From positions 1-28,374 of the forward strand of contig VGKB01000005.1 of the NCBI GenBank assembly GCA_016867255.1: 28,374 nt of DNA. Reading direction: 5' to 3'. This DNA is from Candidatus Moraniibacteriota bacterium. GTDB lineage: Bacteria; Patescibacteriota; Minisyncoccia; CAIUEV01. Every line of letters starts with the position of its first letter. The stretch's first letter is position 1. Positions 20,009 to 27,766 of this stretch are shown in pieces. The notes beneath the pieces are model-generated. The model was given only the letters and a program-made list of their open reading frames with translations, did no database searches and was not told where the DNA came from. Position numbers and translations under genes: made by a program.

Positions 20009-21490
20009 TCAACTCTGCTTTTCTGCTTCCTCAACGCCGACCAGTTCAATTTCCAGATCGGACGAATAAGCGGACGGATGATCCCATGGAGGGCTTGTAG
20101 TCCGCCCTTTTCTTTTTTTATCGCTTTCTTCCGGGCTAATATCTATTTCCTCTTCCTCTTCACTTGCTTTTTCTTCTTTATTGATTTTTAGTTTTTCTCC
20201 CGCCCCTATCTGATTAAACAGGACATTACCGCTAATTTTATCGTAGGGTAAAGGAGATTTATCGTCCAGAGACCGAAAGATATGTTCCAGCTTTTGAGTT
20301 TCAATCTCAGTGGTGTTTTGGCTTGATTTTAGGCGTTCAATGAATGCGTTTCTGACCTGAGGGGAGTGATTTCCCTTGCCACATTCTTTTTGGTAAAAAT
20401 CAATCCAATTTTTTATGTTGGGGATGGCGCCTAATGGAATGCTATTTTGACGAATGTTTCCTTTGGTAATTTTAAGGTCATTAAGGTTTGGGTATTTCAC
20501 CAACAGGTCTCCGATATTTTCACTAATAATATCCCTTTTAAGGTCCGTAGTTTGACTGGTTTTATAAGAGGGATTATTTTGGGGAGTGGTTTTATCATAG
20601 CGCTGGCCGGTAATTTTTATTCTTTCTTCCATTGCCTTGTCTTGGAAGAATCCGGTGTCTTTGGGCAAATCAGGGGAGCCGTCGTGGGATATTTGGGAAG
20701 GGGCGGATAATGATAGTTCGATTTTTTCTCCAATTCTTCCTTTGGCTCCGGTGGATTTTTGATAAGTTGGCGAAGTAGAGATTGTTTTTTGAGGTTTTGG
20801 AGCAATGACTGGGGGCAACGACTTGCTGGGAGCGTTGGTTTTGATTTTACGCAATTCAGTCTCAATTTCGCTTAAAGAATAGACTTTGAGTCCTTCATAA
20901 AACTTAAGGACTTTCAGCAGCCGCTCCTTGTCTTTAGGGAGTAGTTTTTGAGTGTTAGAGTCTTCTAAAATAAATTGGTGTGGCTCAAGCCCTTCGTGTT
21001 TTTCAATACCAAAACGGCGATTATATACGGCGATCCAATTTTTGATTTGAGGCAGCATGGAATCTCCCGTTACCGATACTAATGGCGTGGAACCGATTAT
21101 CTGGCTGTTTTGGGTTAGCGCCTTAAGAAACCCTTGGCTTATTTTTGGCCAAAGCAATTCCGGAGTGGTAAGCGCTCTCATTTTCATTAATTCTTCCAGA
21201 TCCAATCCGGCATCTATCGGCTCCAAAATATGATATTCCAAAATTTCCTTGATTTTGTCATCGGAGAGAATCGGAAAAAGCAAGCATTGAATTATTTGTT
21301 TTCTTTTGTTAAGTTCTTCTTGTCCAGTAGTGTAATGTTGGAGGAATTCGGCATTTTCTTCTTCAAAGCTTGTAATGGCGGAAAGCAACAAATCGCCCAT
21401 CTCAAGAGACAGAAAAGTTTTCATTTCCTTGATTTTTTCGTCCAGCCCCAGCAAAAAACCGCGTAATTTTCTAAGTTTAACTTTATCCAT
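20009..21490 (-). CDS. Hypothetical protein with an internal duplication, divergent from the T4SS-like cluster
   Basis: A 493-residue soluble protein of no family I can name. It is helical and charged in the first 135 residues. Two related segments follow: residues about 135-205 (with LPQIKNWIAVYNRRFG, later LLPKDKERLLKVLKFYEGL) and about 345-412 (with IPNIKNWIDFYQKECG, later EIETQKLEHIFRSLDD). They are joined by a Pro/Ser/Thr-rich, probably disordered linker of about 140 residues. The tail is acidic, with a Glu run. The ATG at 21490 faces the TraC-like gene across a 166-base gap with a palindrome, so shared control is likely. Its position suggests a cytoplasmic partner of the secretion machinery, which is inference. 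Confidence 0.7.
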   Translation of the reverse strand: MDKVKLRKLRGFLLGLDEKIKEMKTFLSLEMGDLLLSAITSFEEENAEFLQHYTTGQEELNKRKQIIQCLLFPILSDDKIKEILEYHILEPIDAGLDLEELMKMRALTTPELLWPKISQGFLKALTQNSQIIGSTPLVSVTGDSMLPQIKNWIAVYNRRFGIEKHEGLEPHQFILEDSNTQKLLPKDKERLLKVLKFYEGLKVYSLSEIETELRKIKTNAPSKSLPPVIAPKPQKTISTSPTYQKSTGAKGRIGEKIELSLSAPSQISHDGSPDLPKDTGFFQDKAMEERIKITGQRYDKTTPQNNPSYKTSQTTDLKRDIISENIGDLLVKYPNLNDLKITKGNIRQNSIPLGAIPNIKNWIDFYQKECGKGNHSPQVRNAFIERLKSSQNTTEIETQKLEHIFRSLDDKSPLPYDKISGNVLFNQIGAGEKLKINKEEKASEEEEEIDISPEESDKKRKGRTTSPPWDHPSAYSSDLEIELVGVEEAEKQS

Positions 21491-21596
21491 TTCCCAAAAT
21501 TACTTTCTTGCTTTAAAATATTAAGGTATTTTTACTATTACAGGAATTGCATGTGATTTTTTGGGTGTTTGGTAGTTAATTAATATAAATCAGAAC

Positions 21597-21612
21597 GACT
21601 TACACGTAAGTC
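21597..21612. promoter_or_regulatory. Palindromic site in the divergent promoter region
   Basis: GACTTACACGTAAGTC: two 7-bp arms around the bases AC. It lies 45 bases before the TraC-like start codon and 107 bases from the start of the divergent gene, a natural place for a dimeric regulator. AT-rich -10-like boxes surround it, but no clear promoter can be assigned. Confidence 0.4.
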
Positions 21613-21656
21613 CCATAAATTATAAAAAAGCCCTAAAATAAAACAAATATCGGCAG

Positions 21657-22358
21657 ATGGAAAAATTAACCGACACAAAACTTATTAAAGGTCCGCAGAA
21701 GGCGGCGCCCACTCAGCAGTTTCTTGATATTGAAGAGATAAGAGACGGAGTGGTGGTGCTAAAGAACGGAAGCTTGCGGGCGGTCCTGATGGCTTCCAGT
21801 ATAAATTTTGATCTTAAGTCAACCGACGAACAGGATGCCATTATTTCCTATTACCAAAGCTTTCTCAACTCTTTGGATTTTCCCATCCAGATAATCGTAA
21901 GCTCAAGGAGAGTCAACTTAAAACATTATCTTGAAGATCTGGTTCAAAAATCAAAAGAACAAACTAACGAACTGCTTCACCTTCAGATGGAGGAATACAT
22001 CCGATTTATCAAAGGACTGGTAAGCATGGTGGACATTGTGAATAAATCCTTTTATATTGTGGTTCCTTTTTCCCCAATTGAAAGTGCCAAAGGAGGACCT
22101 TTAGAAAAAATAAAAGAGCTGTTCGCGGGAGGGAAAGAAGTGACCTCAAAGGAGAAACAAGCCAACTTCCAGGTGTACAAAGATCAGCTTTGGCAGAGAG
22201 TGGAACATGTCCAATACGGCCTTAACGGCGCCGGCGTCAGGATGGTCGCATTGAATACCCAAGAACTCATTGAGTTGTATTACTCTTTCTATAATCCCAG
22301 CCCGATTGAGAAACTGGAATTGGCGCCAATGGACAAAATGGCACTTTCAGGATTTTAA
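21657..22358 (+). CDS. TraC-like protein, accessory to VirB4
   Basis: A 233-residue protein resembling the TraC-like proteins that precede VirB4 in Patescibacteria and the N-terminal region of larger TraC/VirB4 ATPases. Telling parts are FLDIEEIRDGVVVLKNGSLRAVLMAS, NFDLKSTDEQDAIISYYQSFLNSLDFPIQIIV, and QLWQRVEHVQYGLNGAGVRMVALNTQELIELYYSFYNP. It has no Walker motifs and no clear membrane segment. It ends 29 bases before virB4 on the same strand. It probably acts at the inner face of the membrane with VirB4; whether the pair was once a single protein cannot be told here. The ATG at 21657 is preceded by no strong ribosome site. Confidence 0.75.
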   Translation: MEKLTDTKLIKGPQKAAPTQQFLDIEEIRDGVVVLKNGSLRAVLMASSINFDLKSTDEQDAIISYYQSFLNSLDFPIQIIVSSRRVNLKHYLEDLVQKSKEQTNELLHLQMEEYIRFIKGLVSMVDIVNKSFYIVVPFSPIESAKGGPLEKIKELFAGGKEVTSKEKQANFQVYKDQLWQRVEHVQYGLNGAGVRMVALNTQELIELYYSFYNPSPIEKLELAPMDKMALSGF

Positions 22359-22387
22359 TCTTAAACTTCAAATTTTAAATTAACCTA

Positions 22388-24229
22388 GTGGCTTTAGATA
22401 AGTTTCTTCCCAAGTCGGAAAAAAAAGAAAAAATGATTAAGGAGCGCAGGAAAGAAGTGGCAAAAATTCTTGAGGCGGAAAAAATTTATACCAAAGGACT
22501 GGCTCAAATCAAGGATATAGTTTCCCCTTCGGCTCTTCAAGTTAATTCTTCCTATGTTCGGATAGGAGATCGCTTTGCGCGCACCTTTTTTGCGGTGGCT
22601 TATCCGCGCTACCTCCAAACCGGCTGGTTTACTCCCATTATCAATCTGGACAAGACTTTTGATATCTCTATGTTTATTTACCCGATAGATACGGGTATTA
22701 TTCTGCGGGCGCTTCGCAAGACGGCCACTCAAGTGCAGTCCCGCATGGATTTAGAATCGGAGGCCGGCAAAATCCGAGACCCGGTGCTGGAAACCTCAAT
22801 AAACGACATTGAAGACTTGCGGGATCGTCTTCAACAAGGGCTGGAAAGATTTTTTAAGTATGGCCTGTACATCACCATTTACGGCAGTTCCGAAAAAGAA
22901 CTGGACGATCTAAGCAGTTCACTGGAGTCTATTCTGGAAGCCAAACTGATATACTTAAAGCCGGCAGTTTTTCGTATGGAACAGGGATATTCATCTACTT
23001 TGCCCCTGGCCAACGATGAAATTGACGTCAGTACCAACCTGAATTCTTCGCCTCTTTCTACCACTTTCCCTTTCGTCTCTTCCAGTTTAAGCTCCAACGA
23101 AGGCATTCTTTATGGGATTAATCGGCATAACAACAGCTTAATTCTGTTTGACCGCTTTAAGATGGAAAACGCCAATATGGTGATTTTTGCCAAATCGGGA
23201 GGCGGGAAAAGCTATTTTGCCAAACTGGAAATACTGCGCTCCCTGATGCTCGGGGCAGAGGTGATCGTGATTGACCCGGAAAATGAATATAAGCATCTAT
23301 GTGACGCGGTGGGGGGAACTTTCGTGGAGATTTCCCTGACCTCTCCTAACCACGTTAACCCCTTTGACTTACCGGCCATCAATGAAGACGAGGAACCGGC
23401 GGAGGTTTTGCGCAACAACATTGCCAATATTTTAGGCCTGCTTCATATAATGCTGGGAAACATTACTCCGGAAGAGGATTCAATTTTGGACCGGGCGATT
23501 AAGGAAACTTATGCCATCAAAGACATTACCCAAGATGCCGTTTGGAAGGACAAGTCTCCCGATCCCCCCACTATGGGTAATTTGTATGACGTTCTTTGCA
23601 ACATGGAAGGAGCGGGGGACCTGGCTACCCGTTTGGAAAAATATACTCACGGGACCTTTGCCGGATTTTTGAATAAGCCTACCAACGTTAAGTTGAATTC
23701 GCAATTAGTGGTGTTTAATACCCGAGATATGGAGGAGGTGCTCCGGCCGGTAGCAATGTATCTGGTACTGCAGTATATTTGGAACCAGATCCGCTCCGAG
23801 CTCAAGAAAAGACTGCTAGTGGTGGATGAGGCCTGGGTAATGATGCAACATGAAGACGCGGGCGCCTTTATGTTTCAAATAGCCAAGCGTTGCCGCAAAT
23901 ACTACACCGGGCTTACCACAATCACTCAAGACGTGACAGACTTCATTACTTCCCGCTACGGCAAGCCAATTGTTACCAACTCTTCAATCCAAATGCTCCT
24001 TAAACAATCACCGGCGTCGGCAGACGTGGTGGCGGAGACTTTTTATCTCACCGAGCAGGAAAAATTCCTGCTTCTGGAAAGCAACGTGGGAGAGGGAATC
24101 TTTTTTGCCGGATTAAAACACGCGGCGATTAAGATTATTGCCTCCTACACCGAAGATCAGATTATCACCTCCAACCCGCAACAGCTTATTGAGATAGAGA
24201 AAGCGAAAAAGGAGCTAATAGGAAAGTAA
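22388..24229 (+). CDS. virB4: VirB4/TraC family type IV secretion ATPase
   Basis: The motor ATPase of type IV secretion systems and related pili, at the inner membrane. 613 residues. The HerA/VirB4-type core has Walker A AKSGGGKS at residues 268-275, followed by VIVIDPENEYKHL, Walker B LLVVDEAW at about 476-483, and a sensor-like TITQDVTDFI, then SIQMLLKQSP. The N-terminal 230 residues (with SYVRIGDRFARTFFAVAYPRYLQTGWF) are the VirB4 N-domain. The start is GTG at 22388, 29 bases after the TraC-like gene. All motor residues are kept, so it is probably active. No VirD4 coupling protein, VirB6 or VirB8 to VirB10 is recognisable in the window, so conjugation is not implied. Confidence 0.93.
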   Translation: MALDKFLPKSEKKEKMIKERRKEVAKILEAEKIYTKGLAQIKDIVSPSALQVNSSYVRIGDRFARTFFAVAYPRYLQTGWFTPIINLDKTFDISMFIYPIDTGIILRALRKTATQVQSRMDLESEAGKIRDPVLETSINDIEDLRDRLQQGLERFFKYGLYITIYGSSEKELDDLSSSLESILEAKLIYLKPAVFRMEQGYSSTLPLANDEIDVSTNLNSSPLSTTFPFVSSSLSSNEGILYGINRHNNSLILFDRFKMENANMVIFAKSGGGKSYFAKLEILRSLMLGAEVIVIDPENEYKHLCDAVGGTFVEISLTSPNHVNPFDLPAINEDEEPAEVLRNNIANILGLLHIMLGNITPEEDSILDRAIKETYAIKDITQDAVWKDKSPDPPTMGNLYDVLCNMEGAGDLATRLEKYTHGTFAGFLNKPTNVKLNSQLVVFNTRDMEEVLRPVAMYLVLQYIWNQIRSELKKRLLVVDEAWVMMQHEDAGAFMFQIAKRCRKYYTGLTTITQDVTDFITSRYGKPIVTNSSIQMLLKQSPASADVVAETFYLTEQEKFLLLESNVGEGIFFAGLKHAAIKIIASYTEDQIITSNPQQLIEIEKAKKELIGK

Positions 24230-24243
24230 TTTCATAAAAATCA

Positions 24244-24348
24244 ATGTCTTTTCGAAAGAAAATTAAGATAATTTGGATTATTATTTCCCTGATTGCCGTT
24301 TTATCAATGGTGATATTTTCACTAATTCCGCTCTTCAGCAGTTTGTAG
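24244..24348 (+). CDS. Small single-helix membrane protein
   Basis: A 34-residue ORF: MSFRKKIK, then an uninterrupted hydrophobic stretch IIWIIISLIAVLSMVIFSLI, then PLFSSL. The positive N-terminus and single helix suggest an inner-membrane peptide with its N-terminus inside. It begins 14 bases after the virB4 stop and shares its strand. It could be a stability or assembly peptide of the secretion complex; that is inference. Confidence 0.6.
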   Translation: MSFRKKIKIIWIIISLIAVLSMVIFSLIPLFSSL

Positions 24349-24357
24349 AGGAGTCAG

Positions 24358-24419
24358 TAATGGGAAATGTGTAGTTGGGCAATAGAGATAAATTGCCCAT
24401 TACTCATTACACATTACCA
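24358..24419. repeat. Large palindrome between the small membrane ORF and the PH-domain gene
   Basis: Nested perfect arms: AATGTGTA (24366-24373) with TACACATT (24408-24415), and inside them GGGCAAT (24377-24383) with ATTGCCC (24392-24398). The whole can fold as one long stem with an internal loop. No T tract follows, so it is more likely a repeat or an RNA processing/attenuation site than a terminator. It makes an upstream start for the next gene spuriously open. Confidence 0.6.
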
Positions 24420-24435
24420 CCATTTATGTTCAATT

Positions 24436-25083
24436 ATGTTCAACTTTCCTCTTCCCCAAGACGAAGAACCACTATTAATTATTAAAGCCCACTGGAGCAG
24501 TTATCTTTCCGGCTTCTTAAAAGTGGTGTTTGCGGTAACCGTTCCGGCGGTGGCAGTTACTTTGATTAGAGACTTTTGGTGGAGGGAAAAATGGGGGCAA
24601 GCTGCTGTCGTTATTCTTGTTTTTGGAGGATTGATTTACCTCCTGATTAGTTTTTGGAAGAAATTTCTGACTACCTATATCATTACTCGCTGTCGCCTGA
24701 TTGATATCACTCAAAGCGGAGTGTTAAAAAGAGAGATTACCGAAATTACGCTGGACGAAATTGAGGAAGCGAGAGCAATTATGAGGGGGTTGGCAAGTAA
24801 AATCTTTTGCACGGGGCGGGCCGCGGTAAAATTAAAAAATGGCCGGGGGGTTGTGATATTTTACGATATAAAAAATCCCGAAACAGTCAAAGAAATTTTG
24901 GAGGAAGTTGAAAAAAGGGTCGCAAACATAGTGGGAAAGAGGGGACGGGAATGTAACGTAGTGCTGAAGGATAATACTGTCAAAAAAGTCCCCCTCTCTT
25001 ATTCTTACTACGGGGAGCGGGCGGAGAGGTTAGGCAGAAAAAACGGAGATTTAGTGATAAAAGAAAAGAAAAGACGAATTTAA
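24436..25083 (+). CDS. Membrane protein with bacterial PH domain (DUF304/bPH2-like)
   Basis: About 215 residues. A short N-terminal segment (FPLPQDEEPLLIIKAHWSSY), typical of bPH2 proteins, is followed by two membrane helices (about FLKVVFAVTVPAVAVTLI and AAVVILVFGGLIYLLISFW). Then comes a beta-rich PH domain: TTYIITRCRLIDITQSGVLKREITEITLDEIEEARA, ending near VVIFYDIKNPETVKEIL. The tail is basic. I chose ATG at 24436; the frame is open back to 24367 only through the upstream palindrome. It lies 11 bases before the pilin/transglycosylase gene and is probably part of the same transcript. Its role in the machine is unknown; binding to membrane or partner proteins is usual for the domain. Confidence 0.8.
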   Translation: MFNFPLPQDEEPLLIIKAHWSSYLSGFLKVVFAVTVPAVAVTLIRDFWWREKWGQAAVVILVFGGLIYLLISFWKKFLTTYIITRCRLIDITQSGVLKREITEITLDEIEEARAIMRGLASKIFCTGRAAVKLKNGRGVVIFYDIKNPETVKEILEEVEKRVANIVGKRGRECNVVLKDNTVKKVPLSYSYYGERAERLGRKNGDLVIKEKKRRI

Positions 25084-25094
25084 AATTCAAACAA

Positions 25095-27407
25095 ATGTTT
25101 TCAAAGAACCTAAAATTGTTTTTGTTGGGAGTTGTGGCGGCCGGACTTGTGTTATTGGGCGTTGGAGCAAGCAGTGATTTAAGAGAAAGAGTTAGTTGCC
25201 AAAACTGGACGGGGATAATTGCCAAAGCCCAAGCTCAGACGGAAAGTGGATCAACTGAAGAACGGGGGCTGGTACCTTGTAAGCTCAGTGAATGTACTTT
25301 TTGTGACCTTTTTTCCTTGTTGGAACGGATTTTTTATTGGCTGTTGTCACTAGCTTTCGTGGTGGCGGTACTTTTTACCGTAATCAGCGGATTTTTGTAT
25401 ATCGTTTCCGTTGGGGACCAAAATGTGATGGGGATGGCAAAAGAAGGCTTAAAATACAGTATTATCGGTTTTGTGATTTGTTTGACTTGCTGGTTGGCTG
25501 TCCATATTGTGTACATATTGCTTGGCTACTCAGGGGAAAGCTGGTGGCAGATTGATTGCCAAAACCAGGCGAACGAAAGCGGACAGACATCCCAGCTTGA
25601 ATTGGACAGAGAACTTTATAAAAATGAAGTGGCGCTGGAAAGCCCCGGCGGCAGGAATAATCCAATTTCTCTGCCGGAGCTTGCCGAGAAAGGCCTCGCG
25701 GACATCCCGGAAAACAAATATTTCTTCATCCACGGCCTCGGCGGCCAGCCACTAGAGAACACTGCCGCGCAACTAGCAAAAATAGCCCAAAAAGCTAAGG
25801 AACAAAAAACAGTTGTTTACGCAATTTCACCCTCCTTAAGCCCAACCGGAGAAATTGGATCCGCTAATCTTATTAGACTGGACAACTTTTTAACAGCAAA
25901 TCAAAAAAAAACTTTACAAAACTTCTCTGATTTAGTGATGAAGCTGGCTATTGAAAGCCCTTCCTTTGAAATCCCCATCATCAAGACAGCGCAAAAATCT
26001 GCGAAAGGCATAGCGTCATTCAATAATATCTGGCCTCAAAACCCCAACTTCTATGAAGGGGAGGCGGCTTTATACGATACGCTTTCTTCAGTGACAAAAA
26101 ATGGGCTTATTTTTAAGGAAAACGGGCCAATTGCTATAAATTGGCCGGAAGGAAAAGTACCGAAAAATTTTTCTGACTTTACAATTAACCTCAAATTAGA
26201 CGAAAAAACTAATAAATATGTCCTAGATATTGATGATCCAGTGGACATTACCCTGCCTACTAACATTTCTCCCCAAGCGGCCAGGGAAGCGGCAAATAAT
26301 TTAGCCGAAACACTCTCCTTACTGGAAAAGAGAAAGTCCGCTTATTCGGGCGAGGAAGACTTATATTCAGATTTACTTTCTTTGCTTTTAAGACCAAAAA
26401 TAGGAAACGAGGAAACCGGCCAAGGGGAAAGCAAAGGTAACGATCAGGGAATTTTTAGGGATTTTTTTTGGGACAAGAATGGAAATTATTATAAAAAAAG
26501 AACCTGGGAAAGCAACGGGACAGGTATTTTGCCTTCGGCAATCTCCACCGTGGACAAACCGCTTACTCTCAAACAACGAGACCAATTAGTAGCCGAACTA
26601 AAAAAAAGCATTTCTGATTCTCTAGAAAAGGATAACAAACCAGTCAGTAATGGTGATCTAGGGCTGGAAGATGGATTTTCTTTAATGGGAGGACGGGAAG
26701 ATAATAATTCCAGTAAAAGACAAAACGATACTAGTTCAGCCAGCCAAGAACCCTTACCGCCGGTTGATTACAGCAATCTTAATATTGATCCCGATAGCGC
26801 CGCTAGTGCTGTTTCAATCGGAATTAACCGTCCACTTAGTCTTAAAGAAAGAGGAAAGATCAGGGAATTGATAATCAGCATTCAAAAAGAAGAGTATGAG
26901 AAATACCAAAAGGACCTTGCGGAAGGAAAGACGGGGCTTAATATACCGCTTAATATGCCGGTTGACTATGTGTTATGCCTCATTCAAGCCGAATCTAGTT
27001 TTAAGCCGACGGCGATGAGCCCCACTGGGGCGGCCGGGTTGGGTCAGCACACCGATGATTCCCAAAGAGAAGCGGCAGAAATGATGAAAAAAACCGCTCC
27101 GAATCATTATAATGAATTCTCCAAAAAATACGGTAAAGACTTAACCCAGCTGATGTCCTCAAGGGCTTCAGGACTGCGTAATGTAAAAGCAACCCTTGCC
27201 CGGGACGCTAATCTTGCCGCGGCTATGACCTACGACTTTTTGCAAGTAAAAGCCAGAAACGTCTTAAAAATAAATCGCCCCGTAAGTATGAATGATTTGC
27301 AAAGAATCACTTACCGATATATCGGTGACGGGAATGAAGGTTCTCAATGGAGAAGTATTCAAAGGTGCATGAATACTAATAGTTGGGCGACAGCGGCGAA
27401 GAAGTAA
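25095..27407 (+). CDS. VirB2-like pilin region fused to a lytic transglycosylase
   Basis: A 770-residue secreted or membrane protein. Residues 1-48 form a signal peptide with a likely cut after AKAQA. Next is a Cys-rich piece (CKLSECTFC, about 62-70) and two helices (about 80-104 and 121-144), the layout of TrbC/VirB2-type pilins in Patescibacteria. The long middle (about 150-600) is polar and unassigned. The C-terminus (about 610-765) is a soluble lytic transglycosylase domain: VLCLIQAESSFKPTAMSPTGAAGLGQ with catalytic Glu near 633, as in VirB1. So a pilin-like base and a wall-cutting enzyme are in one chain. The ATG at 25095 is 11 bases after the PH-domain gene. A terminator follows. The VirB2-like call is less certain than the transglycosylase. 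Confidence 0.8.
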   Translation: MFSKNLKLFLLGVVAAGLVLLGVGASSDLRERVSCQNWTGIIAKAQAQTESGSTEERGLVPCKLSECTFCDLFSLLERIFYWLLSLAFVVAVLFTVISGFLYIVSVGDQNVMGMAKEGLKYSIIGFVICLTCWLAVHIVYILLGYSGESWWQIDCQNQANESGQTSQLELDRELYKNEVALESPGGRNNPISLPELAEKGLADIPENKYFFIHGLGGQPLENTAAQLAKIAQKAKEQKTVVYAISPSLSPTGEIGSANLIRLDNFLTANQKKTLQNFSDLVMKLAIESPSFEIPIIKTAQKSAKGIASFNNIWPQNPNFYEGEAALYDTLSSVTKNGLIFKENGPIAINWPEGKVPKNFSDFTINLKLDEKTNKYVLDIDDPVDITLPTNISPQAAREAANNLAETLSLLEKRKSAYSGEEDLYSDLLSLLLRPKIGNEETGQGESKGNDQGIFRDFFWDKNGNYYKKRTWESNGTGILPSAISTVDKPLTLKQRDQLVAELKKSISDSLEKDNKPVSNGDLGLEDGFSLMGGREDNNSSKRQNDTSSASQEPLPPVDYSNLNIDPDSAASAVSIGINRPLSLKERGKIRELIISIQKEEYEKYQKDLAEGKTGLNIPLNMPVDYVLCLIQAESSFKPTAMSPTGAAGLGQHTDDSQREAAEMMKKTAPNHYNEFSKKYGKDLTQLMSSRASGLRNVKATLARDANLAAAMTYDFLQVKARNVLKINRPVSMNDLQRITYRYIGDGNEGSQWRSIQRCMNTNSWATAAKK

Positions 27408-27446
27408 GCGATTAACGTCTTGTTGCCTGTAAGAGTTACAAAATTA

Positions 27447-27486
27447 TCACTTTTATCACATATCCAGTTAAAGTGATATTTTTTAT
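27447..27486 (+). terminator. Terminator of the T4SS-like cluster
   Basis: ATCACTTT (27447-27454) pairs with AAAGTGAT (27471-27478) across a 16-base loop, followed by ATTTTTTATT. It lies 40 bases after the last gene of the cluster. Confidence 0.65.
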
Positions 27487-27514
27487 TGACATTTTAATTT
27501 GGTCGGGATAGGTT
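27486..27514 (+). promoter_or_regulatory. Possible promoter after the cluster
   Basis: TTGACA (27486-27491), 17 bases, then TAGGTT (27509-27514). The -35 box is perfect and the -10 box poor. It directly follows the T tract of the terminator and points at the 78-codon ORF and the glycosyltransferase. Confidence 0.35.
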
Positions 27515-27517
27515 TTC

Positions 27518-27754
27518 TTGGCTAACGGTTTAGCTTTTGGCTTAAGTGAAAAATACTGCCTGAAAGAATTAAAAATCCTTGCGGGGATCGCTTTAGGCGA
27601 TCATGGATTCGGGGAACTGTTTAACCAAGAAAATCCGTTCTATGTTATAAGCGTGGGGAAAGAGGCAAAAAAATTAAATGTGATAGCAAGAAACACGCTA
27701 AGAGAATACAGGAAAAGAATAAGTTTTATGTATGTCTGGATATCACCTTTATAA
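27518..27754 (+). CDS. Small hypothetical ORF, doubtful
   Basis: A 78-residue frame starting with TTG (no ATG is available near its beginning) and ending TAA 12 bases before the glycosyltransferase start. The composition looks protein-like (AFGLSEKYCLKELKILAG, FYVISVGKEAKKLNVIARN), but I recognise no family. The start is weak, and the possible promoter just upstream would begin transcription almost at the TTG. It may be a remnant or a noncoding frame. Confidence 0.3.
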   Translation: MANGLAFGLSEKYCLKELKILAGIALGDHGFGELFNQENPFYVISVGKEAKKLNVIARNTLREYRKRISFMYVWISPL

Positions 27755-27766
27755 TTTAATTTGAAG

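Noticed and set aside
21657..24229. Frameshifted virB4 split into two genes
   Set aside because: The first gene ends with a normal stop and a 29-base gap, and a separate TraC-like gene before VirB4 is, as far as I know, usual in Patescibacteria.
24367..24435. Upstream start of the PH-domain protein (23 extra residues)
   Set aside because: The extension is encoded by the intergenic palindrome; the typical family N-terminus begins at the ATG at 24436.
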